Below, in pieces: positions 1 to 7,074 of a stretch of DNA of 64,000 bases (position 1 is its first letter; every line of letters starts with the position of its first letter). Source of the DNA: Clostridia bacterium (GTDB taxonomy: Bacteria; Bacillota; Clostridia; Oscillospirales; CAG-272). Both the position numbers and the translations under genes were made by a program. Where the stretch lies: the NCBI GenBank assembly GCA_017501245.1, contig JAFVXI010000025.1:1-64000 (forward strand). The letters are read 5' to 3'. The notes beneath the pieces are model-generated. The model saw nothing but the letters and a program-made list of their open reading frames with translations, searched no databases and was not told the origin of the DNA.

Positions 1-97
1 AGTAAGGTCACTTGTAGACTACGAGTTTGATAGGTCAGAGATGTAAGCACAGTAATGTGTTCAGTTGACTGATACTAATTGACCGAGGGCTTGAACT
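1..97 (+). rRNA. 23S rRNA, 3' end (partial)
   Basis: The first ~97 bases match the conserved end of bacterial 23S rRNA: the helix around GTAAGGTCACTTGTAGAC, then GACTGATACTAATTGACCGA, which is the usual Firmicutes 3' terminus. The gene enters from outside the window. The mature end is placed by analogy with other Firmicutes and is uncertain by a few bases. No 5S rRNA or tRNA is recognisable in the following 270 bases. Confidence 0.93.
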
Positions 98-194
98 GCA
101 TTCTTCGTTCAAGCATGCTTATTCGCTTCGCTTCGTTTCATACCCCTTATTCGGTTTTCAGTGCACACCTTCATTCGTGTGCTTTATATATCTA

Positions 195-220
195 GGTCTC
201 GCTATTTGCGAGGCTTTTTT
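195..220 (+). terminator. Intrinsic terminator ending the rRNA transcript
   Basis: A short stem CTCGC / GCGAG (198-202 and 208-212) with a TATTT loop is followed by GCTTTTTT. It lies about 100 bases after the 23S end with no 5S gene in between, so it probably ends the rRNA operon. Confidence 0.6.
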
Positions 221-369
221 GATTCAAAATCGCACCGTATCTACCTTTTGACATCAAGGTTATTGACCTCGTCGGCCTCATATAGATAGGCTTGAAGGTC
301 TTATCTCCATCGGTGATTCCATCTCGCTTTGTTCTATTAATTAATAATTGCAGTATATGGAGATCTGAT

Positions 370-870
370 ATGGATTATATGACGTTTGACACTGTAATGA
401 GCATAATAGGCATGGTTCTATTTCTCATTGCCGCTTATTTTCTGATCAAGCTTATCATTTTTATCTTCATGCACTATGTATATAGCAGGATCCTGTCAAT
501 TACCTGCGGTGTTGTCTTTATAGTTTTATATTGTATTGCGCTATCTGGTGGGTCTGTCGGCGGCGGATTAATAATGTTGCCGCTCTTGTGGCTTCAGTAT
601 ATGCTGTTTATCGGCCCATCCGCTTTCGATGAGTACTGGGACGGCACTGCAACTATCACGATCGATTTTGATAGGGAAACCGTTTCCGTCAAGGATAACT
701 TCGTTTCCATGTTTGCGGTCCACACCGCGGTTGTCATCTTCGTCGGCATTCCCTTCTTTATGTGGGGGGCTGAGGTACCATTTATTCCGCTTATCCCCTG
801 CGTCGTCGTCCTGCTTATGACGATAATAGGGTTCATCAGGCAGCTGATAAACCATTTCAGCGATTATTGA
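370..870 (+). CDS. Small integral membrane protein, unknown function
   Basis: 166 residues. The frame is open from 292, but the ATG at 370 has a GGAG eight bases upstream and leads directly into a membrane segment, so it is preferred. Three to five hydrophobic segments are visible (about residues 10-35, 40-60, 65-85, 115-135, 140-160). Between them, around residues 88-110, is a polar stretch with a TITIDFDRETVSVKD-like beta strand, perhaps a small soluble loop. I do not recognise the family. It stands alone after the rRNA operon, with a strong terminator behind it at 1026. Confidence 0.6.
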   Translation: MDYMTFDTVMSIIGMVLFLIAAYFLIKLIIFIFMHYVYSRILSITCGVVFIVLYCIALSGGSVGGGLIMLPLLWLQYMLFIGPSAFDEYWDGTATITIDFDRETVSVKDNFVSMFAVHTAVVIFVGIPFFMWGAEVPFIPLIPCVVVLLMTIIGFIRQLINHFSDY

Positions 871-1025
871 CAGATCAAGGTCGAATGTGATCTTCAGGGG
901 GTATTCGATACGTAGCTGCCAATATATCAGCCAACTCATTTGCTTTTGTTGCCTTTGGTTGACGTTTTTTATTTCGTTATATCGCTCTACTTATTGATTC
1001 CATATCACTAACCTGTATATTTTTT

Positions 1026-1066
1026 AAAGCCTTGAGAACATCTCGTTCTCAAGGCTTTCTTTTTTT
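1026..1066 (+). terminator. Strong intrinsic terminator
   Basis: A 13-base stem AAAGCCTTGAGAA / TTCTCAAGGCTTT with a seven-base loop is followed by a run of T. It separates the membrane protein at 370-870 from the DUF2975 operon. Confidence 0.85.
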
Positions 1067-1084
1067 GTTTTTTGCTAAAAGGTG

Positions 1085-1113
1085 TTGACAAGTGGGATTA
1101 TATCTGTTATATT
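1085..1113 (+). promoter_or_regulatory. Sigma-A promoter of the DUF2975/HTH operon
   Basis: TTGACA (1085-1090), 17-base spacer, TATATT (1108-1113). The first gene starts 48 bases downstream of the -10 box. Confidence 0.65.
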
Positions 1114-1138
1114 AAATTTAATGATAAACGTTAAATTT
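1112..1138. promoter_or_regulatory. AT-rich inverted repeat, possible operator
   Basis: AAATTTAA (1114-1121) and TTAAATTT (1131-1138) form a perfect inverted repeat with a nine-base spacer. The left arm is itself part of the palindrome TTAAATTTAA. It lies over the expected transcription start, so it could be the site of the HTH protein encoded in the same operon. That role is inferred from position only. Confidence 0.35.
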
Positions 1139-1160
1139 TTTACGTTTTGAGGAGGTTTAT

Positions 1161-1763
1161 ATGGAAAAAAAGATGAAAAATCTTGCAAGCACGCTTGACA
1201 CGATAGTTAAGGTAGGCGGCGAGATATTCCGCGTCGTGGGAATCGTTTGCGGCATTTTTTCGCTGCTCGTTGCTATACTCGGTGATAAGATGATTGCCGA
1301 TTCGGGTGAGACGTCCTTGGAGCTCGGCTTCGTCAAATTATTTTTAGCCGACTCTGTGCCGATCGATACCGGCTTTATGAATTCGTATGTTATTATCGGC
1401 CTTATTATCGTTGTGATCCTCAGCTTTGCGGTGTTCATTGCATCAAGGATCCTTCACACTATTTTCGAGCCCATAAAGATGGGCAGACCGTTTGAGGCTG
1501 ACGTTCCCGCAAACCTAAAAAAGCTTGCTTGGGTCGTCCTCGGCTGCGGTGCGCTTACTGAAATAATGAAGATCATCGGCGGTGTGATACTATCTCATGC
1601 TTTTGATCTCGAAACTATCCTTTCCTCCGATGCGGTTGCGAGATTTGAGCTTAACTTCAATCTCGACTTCGGTTTCGTGTTCGTTTTTGCTGTGATCATG
1701 TTCCTTTCCTATATATTCTCATACGGACAGAAGCTCCAGCAGGAGTCGGATGAGACGCTTTGA
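1161..1763 (+). CDS. DUF2975 family membrane protein
   Basis: 200 residues, ATG behind GAGGAGG. Four hydrophobic segments (about residues 20-42, 72-95, 122-145, 168-190), the SRILHTIFEPIKMGRPFE loop after TM2, and a C-terminal tail YGQKLQQESDETL fit the DUF2975 family. Members of this family are regularly encoded next to a short Cro/C1-type HTH protein, as here nine bases downstream. The pair probably forms a membrane-linked regulatory unit, but the signal and targets are unknown. A TTGACA/TATATT promoter lies directly upstream. Confidence 0.8.
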   Translation: MEKKMKNLASTLDTIVKVGGEIFRVVGIVCGIFSLLVAILGDKMIADSGETSLELGFVKLFLADSVPIDTGFMNSYVIIGLIIVVILSFAVFIASRILHTIFEPIKMGRPFEADVPANLKKLAWVVLGCGALTEIMKIIGGVILSHAFDLETILSSDAVARFELNFNLDFGFVFVFAVIMFLSYIFSYGQKLQQESDETL

Positions 1764-1772
1764 GGAGGGGCT

Positions 1773-1976
1773 ATGCCGATAATACTCAGACTTGACAGAG
1801 TTATGGCGGACAGAAAGATATCCCTTAATGAACTCGCCGAGAAGGTTGGAATCGCAAACGTAAATCTCTCGAAGATGAAGAACGGACGTATCAGTGCGAT
1901 CAGGTTTTCGACGCTCGAGGCGATATGCCGGGAGCTTAAGTGCCAGCCCGGCGACATCCTCGAATACGAGGAGTAG
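1773..1976 (+). CDS. Short XRE (Cro/C1-type) HTH regulator
   Basis: 67 residues, almost entirely one helix-turn-helix domain: the turn ISLNELAEKVGIANVNLSKMK is followed by a recognition-helix region and CRELKCQPGDILEY, a hallmark of this one-domain class (YozG-like). ATG follows GAGGAGGGG. It starts nine bases after the DUF2975 gene and is surely co-transcribed. Likely a DNA-binding repressor whose activity is linked to the membrane partner; possible autoregulation through the inverted repeat at 1112-1138 is inferred. Confidence 0.85.
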   Translation: MPIILRLDRVMADRKISLNELAEKVGIANVNLSKMKNGRISAIRFSTLEAICRELKCQPGDILEYEE

Positions 1977-2112
1977 TTTGGGGATGATCCCACATTTTGC
2001 CAAACTCGCTATATAATGTACACAGCTTCGGATAGAAATGCGTCGCAGCGATCTCGAATGATCCTGCTTTCCGGAAAGCCTTAAGGTCTTTTAAGAAAAA
2101 GAGTCAAAAAAA

Positions 2113-2159
2113 CTCTCGCATCAAAGGAATTAATCTCCTTAACTGCGAGAGCTTTTTTT
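2113..2159. terminator. Bidirectional terminator between convergent operons
   Basis: CTCTCGCA (2113-2120) pairs with TGCGAGAG (2144-2151), with an inner AAGGA/TCCTT stem. T-rich tracts follow on the + strand (CTTTTTTTAT) and, read leftward, after the stem (TTTTTTTGAC). It ends both the HTH operon and the leftward pair at 2158-2834. Confidence 0.75.
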
Positions 2160-2370
2160 ATATTCTTCTTTTAAAGAAGTAATGAAGGATGAGGAACACC
2201 GCCTCAGGTATAATAAACGGTATCGCTAAAAAGAAGGCCACGTATGCCGGTGCGCTTGTAAAGGATGTCAGCAGTGTGAAATACTGAATGGCAATCAGCA
2301 CACACATAACAACTAGGTTAACAATGCTCAAAATGCCAAATATAGTTGACAAAAGCTTCGCTTTTTTCAT
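2158..2370 (-). CDS. Small two-TM membrane protein
   Basis: 70 residues with two hydrophobic segments (about 8-32 and 40-62) and a basic end HYFFKRRI. It overlaps the upstream regulator gene by four bases (ATGA), so translation is coupled. No family recognised. The context suggests it works with the XRE membrane regulator, perhaps as a sensor or immunity-like partner; that is inference. Confidence 0.6.
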   Translation of the reverse strand: MKKAKLLSTIFGILSIVNLVVMCVLIAIQYFTLLTSFTSAPAYVAFFLAIPFIIPEAVFLILHYFFKRRI

Positions 2371-2834
2371 CTTGATCTCCTTATTTTGTTTATTACCAGG
2401 ATAGCGCCTATAACTAAAGAAAGTATAGCGGCTATCATCAGAAGGGCATCGCCATCGAGGGTTATTACCGACGATCCTCCGACAGCGTCGTGTGCATCAC
2501 CCTGTGTCAAGGTGACTATCAGCCAAAGGGTCGAGAGCAATATACCGAGGCAAAGCAGGGATAAGCCGATAAGGGATACTGGTGCAGTATTTTTGCTCGT
2601 CGGAGCTGTCTTTGCTACATCAGTATTATCCTCGGCTATCTCCTCCTTGAGTAGATAGTCAAGCGATACGCCGAAGCATTCACTCAGTGCAATAAGCTTA
2701 TCCGCCTCCGGGGTTGACGTGCCACTCTCCCACTTGGATATCGCCTGCCTCGAGACGCTCAGCCTCTCTGCAAGCTCCTCCTGCGATAACCCGAGAGCCT
2801 TTCTTTCCTTATATATTTTTTCACTCAGCTTCAT
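2367..2834 (-). CDS. XRE family regulator with C-terminal membrane segments
   Basis: 155 residues, ATG behind GGAGG. Residues 1-65 are a clear Cro/C1 HTH: LGLSQEELAERLSVSRQAIS, KWESGTSTPEADKLIALSECFGV. Two membrane segments follow (about 85-108 and 128-148). Membrane-tethered XRE regulators of this layout are common in Clostridia. A TTGACA-N17-TATAGC promoter lies upstream. It is followed by, and overlaps, a small membrane protein gene. Confidence 0.8.
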   Translation of the reverse strand: MKLSEKIYKERKALGLSQEELAERLSVSRQAISKWESGTSTPEADKLIALSECFGVSLDYLLKEEIAEDNTDVAKTAPTSKNTAPVSLIGLSLLCLGILLSTLWLIVTLTQGDAHDAVGGSSVITLDGDALLMIAAILSLVIGAILVINKIRRSR

Positions 2835-2878
2835 AGCGCCTCCAAGTAGCTCTATTATATCAGTAATGAGGGTAGAAC

Positions 2879-2907
2879 GCTATACATTCACCCTTCCAAT
2901 TTGTCAA
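2879..2907 (-). promoter_or_regulatory. Promoter of the XRE/membrane pair
   Basis: Read leftward: TTGACA (2902-2907), 17-base spacer, TATAGC (2879-2884), 45 bases before the start codon. Confidence 0.5.
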
Positions 2908-2934
2908 CTATCGGTTGCAAATGTGCAAAAACGG

Positions 2935-3726
2935 CTATTTAGTTTTCCTATATGCCATCGGTGAGATGCCTACGCTCTTTTTAAAGCTGAGGCTGAAATA
3001 GTTTGCCGAGGAATAGCCGCAAAGCTCGGAGATCTCCTCGATGCTCTTTGCCGTAGTAGACAAAAGCTCCTTTGCGCGGGAGAGCCTGACGAACGCAACG
3101 TATTGCATCACCGAGCAGCCCATCGTCGCCTTAAATCTTGCGGACAGGGAGTTTTTCGAGATGAAAAAGCGCTCGCTGATCCCATCCAGTGTAAGCTCCT
3201 CCCTGAAGCTCTCGTTTATGTATGAAACCGCCTCGAGGATATGCGTGTCGACCTTCTCCTCCTTTGCGATAGCACCGTAGGCAAGCTTGCTTAGCCTGGC
3301 TTCCTCCAGCATATAGAGCGCCGTGTGGATGAAGGAGAGGAGGATAGCGTTTTTCTCACCCGTATCGGCAAAATTGACGCCCGCCCCCTTTATTATCAGA
3401 TTGAAGAGCGGCTCGTACAGCTCCTGCCCGAGCGTAAACACGACGTCGGAGCAGAGGCGCTCAAGGAGCTCTCTTTCTCTTTGCGTCAAGAGGTCGGGGG
3501 AGACGTTGATATTGACCCTCTTATAGGAGCCGCCCGCCGTTTTATGCATAGCAAAAGGGGGGATCACACAGAAGGTGCCCGCAGAAACGTTGAACATTTT
3601 ATTCTCAAAAAAGAACTCTCTTTTACCCTCAACGAGGAAGTAAAGCTCATAGTAATCGTGGCTCTGAAGCTCGGACATTGCCCAGCCGAGCTCACGCTCC
3701 TTATATTCTATCTCAACAAAGCTCAT
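2935..3726 (-). CDS. AraC family transcriptional regulator
   Basis: 263 residues from the ATG at 3726, which has GGAGG seven bases upstream; a GTG at 3738 in the same frame lacks a site. The N-terminal ~130 residues look like a cupin ligand-binding domain (HDYYELYFLVEGKREFFFEN, FCVIPPFAMHKT). Residues ~165-263 are the double HTH: LTLDGISERFFISKNSLSAR and SIEEISELCGYSSANYFSLS, ending FKKSVGISPMAYRK. It is divergent from the Gfo/nagA/nagB operon, whose promoter has a good -10 but a poor -35. It is therefore probably the activator of that operon, responding to a sugar or amino sugar. Confidence 0.88.
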   Translation of the reverse strand: MSFVEIEYKERELGWAMSELQSHDYYELYFLVEGKREFFFENKMFNVSAGTFCVIPPFAMHKTAGGSYKRVNINVSPDLLTQRERELLERLCSDVVFTLGQELYEPLFNLIIKGAGVNFADTGEKNAILLSFIHTALYMLEEARLSKLAYGAIAKEEKVDTHILEAVSYINESFREELTLDGISERFFISKNSLSARFKATMGCSVMQYVAFVRLSRAKELLSTTAKSIEEISELCGYSSANYFSLSFKKSVGISPMAYRKTK

Positions 3727-3903
3727 TATATCCTCCACAGCCTTATTGTAGGTTATGGCGTCGGAAAAGTCAAGAGATTTTTTGTGCGATTTATGTATTT
3801 TACCCTCTTTTATGTGAAATAAGTATAGAAATACACAAGATCATCTGCTATAATATGAATGTAAAAACTAATAGCTTTTCGAACAGATCCGGAGGAAATC
3901 AAA
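3727..3903. promoter_or_regulatory. Divergent control region with an activator-type promoter
   Basis: A TATAAT at 3849-3854 faces the oxidoreductase gene. The hexamer 17 bases upstream (TAGAAA) is a poor -35 box, as expected for a promoter that needs an AraC-type activator. The two start codons are 177 bases apart. No perfect AraC half-site pair could be picked out by eye. Confidence 0.5.
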
Positions 3904-5133
3904 ATGAAAAGGCTCGTTATAGTCGGTGCCAGCTTCAGAGGCTACACCATGTTTGCAGATAAGATCTTTAAAAATCACGGCGACTGCTGCAGGATCGTTG
4001 GAGTTTATGACCCCAACTACGTCCGCTCGGAGTACTACCGTGACACGACGTTTAAGGATATGAAGGTTTACGACGACTTTGACGTTATGCTCGATGCGGA
4101 AAAGCCCGACGGAGTTATCGTAACGACCGTTGACAGGTTCCATCACGAGTATATAATCAAGGCGCTTGATGCGGGCTATGACGTTTACAGCGAAAAGCCC
4201 ATGACCACGACGGAGGACTATTGCCTTGCTATAAGAGAGGCGGAGAAGCGCTCGGGCAAGAGAGTTACCGTAACCTTTAACTGCCGCTTTATGCCTTACT
4301 ACGCTAAGGTCAAGGAGCTTGTGGCATCCGGAATCATTGGCAAGCCTCTTGCCATTAATTATAACTACGTGCTTAACACCGTTCACGGCGGCGACTATTT
4401 CAAGCGCTGGCACCGCTTCCTTGAGAATTCCGGCGGAATGATGGTGCACAAGGCGACCCACCACTTCGACGTCGTTAACTGGATCCTCGACGACGAGCCC
4501 GTGAGCGTCAGCGCGCAGGGCGCAAGACTCTTCTTTGGTCAGGGCGAGAGGCCTTACAGCGACGAGGGTATAGGAGAGAGATGCAGCACCTGTCAGCACG
4601 CTGAGGGCTGCCCGAATTTCCAGGATCATACGGGAGAAGGAAGGCTATCCAAGGCTCTTTACTTTGATGCCGAGCACGTTGACGGCTACGTAAGAGATCA
4701 CTGCCCCTATAAGACCGACACGGATATCTACGATCTTATGTCTGTGTCCGTAAGCTATAAGAAGGGTGCTATCTTAAACTACAATCTCACGCTCTTTGAC
4801 ACCCGTGAGGGCTATACGATCAATATCATAGGCGAGAAGGGTGCTATCGAGGCATCCACCTTCTTTGAATGCGACGACTATAAGGTCGTAGTCAGATATC
4901 GCACGGGCGAGACAGAGGAGATCCACTTCCCGAAGGCGGAGGGCACGCACGCAGGCGGTGACGACAGGCTGATAGCAATGCTCTTCGGCGACGAGGATAT
5001 CCCCGACACGCTCGGTCAATGCTCGGATAGCTTTGACGGAGTAAAATCTGCTATGATCGGCATTGCTGCTAACAGGAGCATTAAGACGGGAGAGCGTGTT
5101 TACCTCACACCCGTGTTAGATAAAATGAGATGA
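3904..5133 (+). CDS. Gfo/Idh/MocA family NAD(P)-dependent oxidoreductase
   Basis: 409 residues, ATG behind GGAGGA. N-terminal Rossmann fold (LVIVGASFRGYTMFADKIF), the family EKP motif (YSEKPMTTTEDY, about residue 98) and a C-terminal alpha/beta domain with MVHKATHHFDVVNWIL carrying likely catalytic residues. An insertion at about residues 223-265 holds four cysteines (CSTCQHAEGC, then DHCPY), seen in a subset of this superfamily. It is the first gene of the nag operon and overlaps nagA by four bases. It probably oxidises or reduces a sugar derivative that feeds N-acetylglucosamine-6-phosphate or a related amino sugar; the substrate cannot be read from the sequence. Confidence 0.85.
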   Translation: MKRLVIVGASFRGYTMFADKIFKNHGDCCRIVGVYDPNYVRSEYYRDTTFKDMKVYDDFDVMLDAEKPDGVIVTTVDRFHHEYIIKALDAGYDVYSEKPMTTTEDYCLAIREAEKRSGKRVTVTFNCRFMPYYAKVKELVASGIIGKPLAINYNYVLNTVHGGDYFKRWHRFLENSGGMMVHKATHHFDVVNWILDDEPVSVSAQGARLFFGQGERPYSDEGIGERCSTCQHAEGCPNFQDHTGEGRLSKALYFDAEHVDGYVRDHCPYKTDTDIYDLMSVSVSYKKGAILNYNLTLFDTREGYTINIIGEKGAIEASTFFECDDYKVVVRYRTGETEEIHFPKAEGTHAGGDDRLIAMLFGDEDIPDTLGQCSDSFDGVKSAMIGIAANRSIKTGERVYLTPVLDKMR

Positions 5134-6296
5134 AAACACTGATAAAGAACGTAAACGTCGTTACACGTGATGAGGTTATCGCCTCCACATCACTACTCAT
5201 CGAGGATGATAAGATCGCACTGATCGGTGCGGCAGATGAGGCTGACGTCGTCATAGACGCCGAGGGGAAATACCTTATCCCCGGCTTCGTTGATATGCAC
5301 TGTCACGGCGGTGACGGCTTTGAGTTTATCGATGCTGACAGAGATGGGATCGCTCATATAGCCGATTTTCACCTCTCCCACGGCACAACGACAATGCTTG
5401 CAACTACGCTTGCCTCGCCGGACTCTGAGCGCGATGACGCAATAAAAAACGTCGTCTGCTATATGCGCAGAGAGGATAACGGCGTTATAGCAGGCTTACA
5501 TCTCGAGGGGCCTTGGTTTGCAAAGGAGCAGTGCGGGGCGCAAAACCCCGTGTATATCCGTCCGGCAAAAAGCGGTGAGCTTGAAGCCCTCTTCGACGCC
5601 TATCCCGAGATAAAGCGCATCAGCGCAGCTCCGGAGCTTGAGGGCGGAATGGAGCTTGGCAGAGTCGGCTCGGCCAGAGGCGTGCTTATGTCTGCCGGGC
5701 ACACGGATGCGGATTTCTCCGAGATAGAGGAGGCGCTCGCCGCAGGCTACACGCTGATGACTCATCTTTATTCCGGCATGAAGGGCGTAACCAGAAGGAA
5801 CAGCTTCCGCATCGCAGGTGCGGTAGAAGCAGGACTATATTTCGATGAGATGAACGTCGAGATCATAGCTGACGGAAGGCATTTACCCTACGAATTGCTA
5901 AGATATATTTACAAAATCAAGGGCGCTGACCGCATTTGTCTGATCACAGATGCTATAAGAGCTGCAGGAATGCCTGACGGCTCTATGACTAGGATAGGCA
6001 GCGAGGAGAGCGGACTTCGGGTCATCGTGGAGGACGGCGTTGCAAAGCTGACGGACAGACAGTCCTTTGCGGGAAGCACGGCGACGATGGACAGAGTTTA
6101 TTCGGTAATGCTCGAGGCGACGGGCTGCGGCATCGTTATGGCATCGAGAATGGCTTCGACGAACCCTGCGAGATTGCTTGGATTTGACGATAGAGGCGAG
6201 ATTGCAAAGGGAAGGCTTGCAGACCTTCTGCTCGTCACCCTTGAAAACAACAAAATCAACATTGAAAAAATAATTAAAGGCGGTAAAATACTATGA
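5130..6296 (+). CDS. nagA: N-acetylglucosamine-6-phosphate deacetylase
   Basis: 388 residues. Removes acetate from GlcNAc-6-phosphate to give glucosamine-6-phosphate in the cytoplasm. Amidohydrolase signatures are in order: VDMHCHGG (H57, H59), LHLEGPW, SAGHTDAD, THLYSGM (usually THLFNAM), ADGRHLP, LITDA and the C-terminal NPARLLG...GRLADLL. The length is normal for the family. It overlaps the oxidoreductase gene before it and nagB after it by four bases each (ATGA), so the three are translated together. Confidence 0.95.
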   Translation: MKTLIKNVNVVTRDEVIASTSLLIEDDKIALIGAADEADVVIDAEGKYLIPGFVDMHCHGGDGFEFIDADRDGIAHIADFHLSHGTTTMLATTLASPDSERDDAIKNVVCYMRREDNGVIAGLHLEGPWFAKEQCGAQNPVYIRPAKSGELEALFDAYPEIKRISAAPELEGGMELGRVGSARGVLMSAGHTDADFSEIEEALAAGYTLMTHLYSGMKGVTRRNSFRIAGAVEAGLYFDEMNVEIIADGRHLPYELLRYIYKIKGADRICLITDAIRAAGMPDGSMTRIGSEESGLRVIVEDGVAKLTDRQSFAGSTATMDRVYSVMLEATGCGIVMASRMASTNPARLLGFDDRGEIAKGRLADLLLVTLENNKINIEKIIKGGKIL

Positions 6297-7042
6297 AGCT
6301 TATAATCAGCAAGACCAAGGAAGAGCTTGGCAAGGCATCTGCCGAGCACGCAGCGAAGAAGATCAACGAGGCAATAGCCAAGAAGGGCAAGGCGAGGATA
6401 CTCCTCTCCACCGGCGCATCTCAGTTCCCCTTCTTCGTAGAGTTCGTAAAGCAGGATATCGACTGGTCGAAGGTCGAGATGTTCCACCTCGATGAGTACG
6501 TAGGCATCACCGATGCGCATCCCGCATCCTTTAAGCGCTATCTGACCGATCGCTTCGTATCGGTTGTAAATCCCGGCAAGGCGCATCTTATCGATGGCTC
6601 CAAGGCCCCCGCCGACACCATCGCCGAGCTCACCGCACTCCTTAACGAGAGCCCCGTTGACGTCGGTCTTATCGGCATCGGCGAGAATGCGCACATAGCA
6701 TTTAACGATCCGCCCGCAGACTTTGATGACGAGCGTGCGTATAAGGTAGTTACTCTTGACGAGCGTTGCCTTCAGCAGCAGGTTGGTGAGGGCTGGTTTG
6801 CATCCGTTGAGGAGACCTACAAGCAGGCCATCAGCATGACCTGCAAGCAGATCATGAAGTGTGAGACGATCATCTCCGTCGTACCCTATGCGGTTAAGGC
6901 TGAGGCTGTTTATAAGACTCTCACCTGCGAGCTTTCCCCTATGGTACCAGCAACGCTCTTAAAGCAGCACGGTGACTTCTCGCTCTACGTTGATGCGGAC
7001 TCCGCATCTATGCTCACCGAGGACGTTATAGCAAAATACTGA
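6293..7042 (+). CDS. nagB: Glucosamine-6-phosphate deaminase/isomerase
   Basis: 249 residues. Converts glucosamine-6-phosphate to fructose-6-phosphate and ammonia, completing entry of amino sugars into glycolysis. Motifs: phosphate-binding LLSTGASQFPFF, EMFHLDEYVGI, and GIGENAHIAFNDP (about 128-140; the classical version is GIGxDGHIAFNEP, so the usual DG is replaced by NA). Later KPxxVP-type residues appear as AVKAEAVYKTL. The DG to NA change leaves open a related aminosugar deaminase specificity. GGCGG precedes the ATG. Confidence 0.88.
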   Translation: MKLIISKTKEELGKASAEHAAKKINEAIAKKGKARILLSTGASQFPFFVEFVKQDIDWSKVEMFHLDEYVGITDAHPASFKRYLTDRFVSVVNPGKAHLIDGSKAPADTIAELTALLNESPVDVGLIGIGENAHIAFNDPPADFDDERAYKVVTLDERCLQQQVGEGWFASVEETYKQAISMTCKQIMKCETIISVVPYAVKAEAVYKTLTCELSPMVPATLLKQHGDFSLYVDADSASMLTEDVIAKY

Positions 7043-7074
7043 TCCCCGGGATAAATCTACAAGGAGGTTTATCG

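Noticed and set aside
2719..2964. 81-codon open frame on the + strand
   Set aside because: Antisense to the HTH region of the XRE regulator, with no ribosome site.
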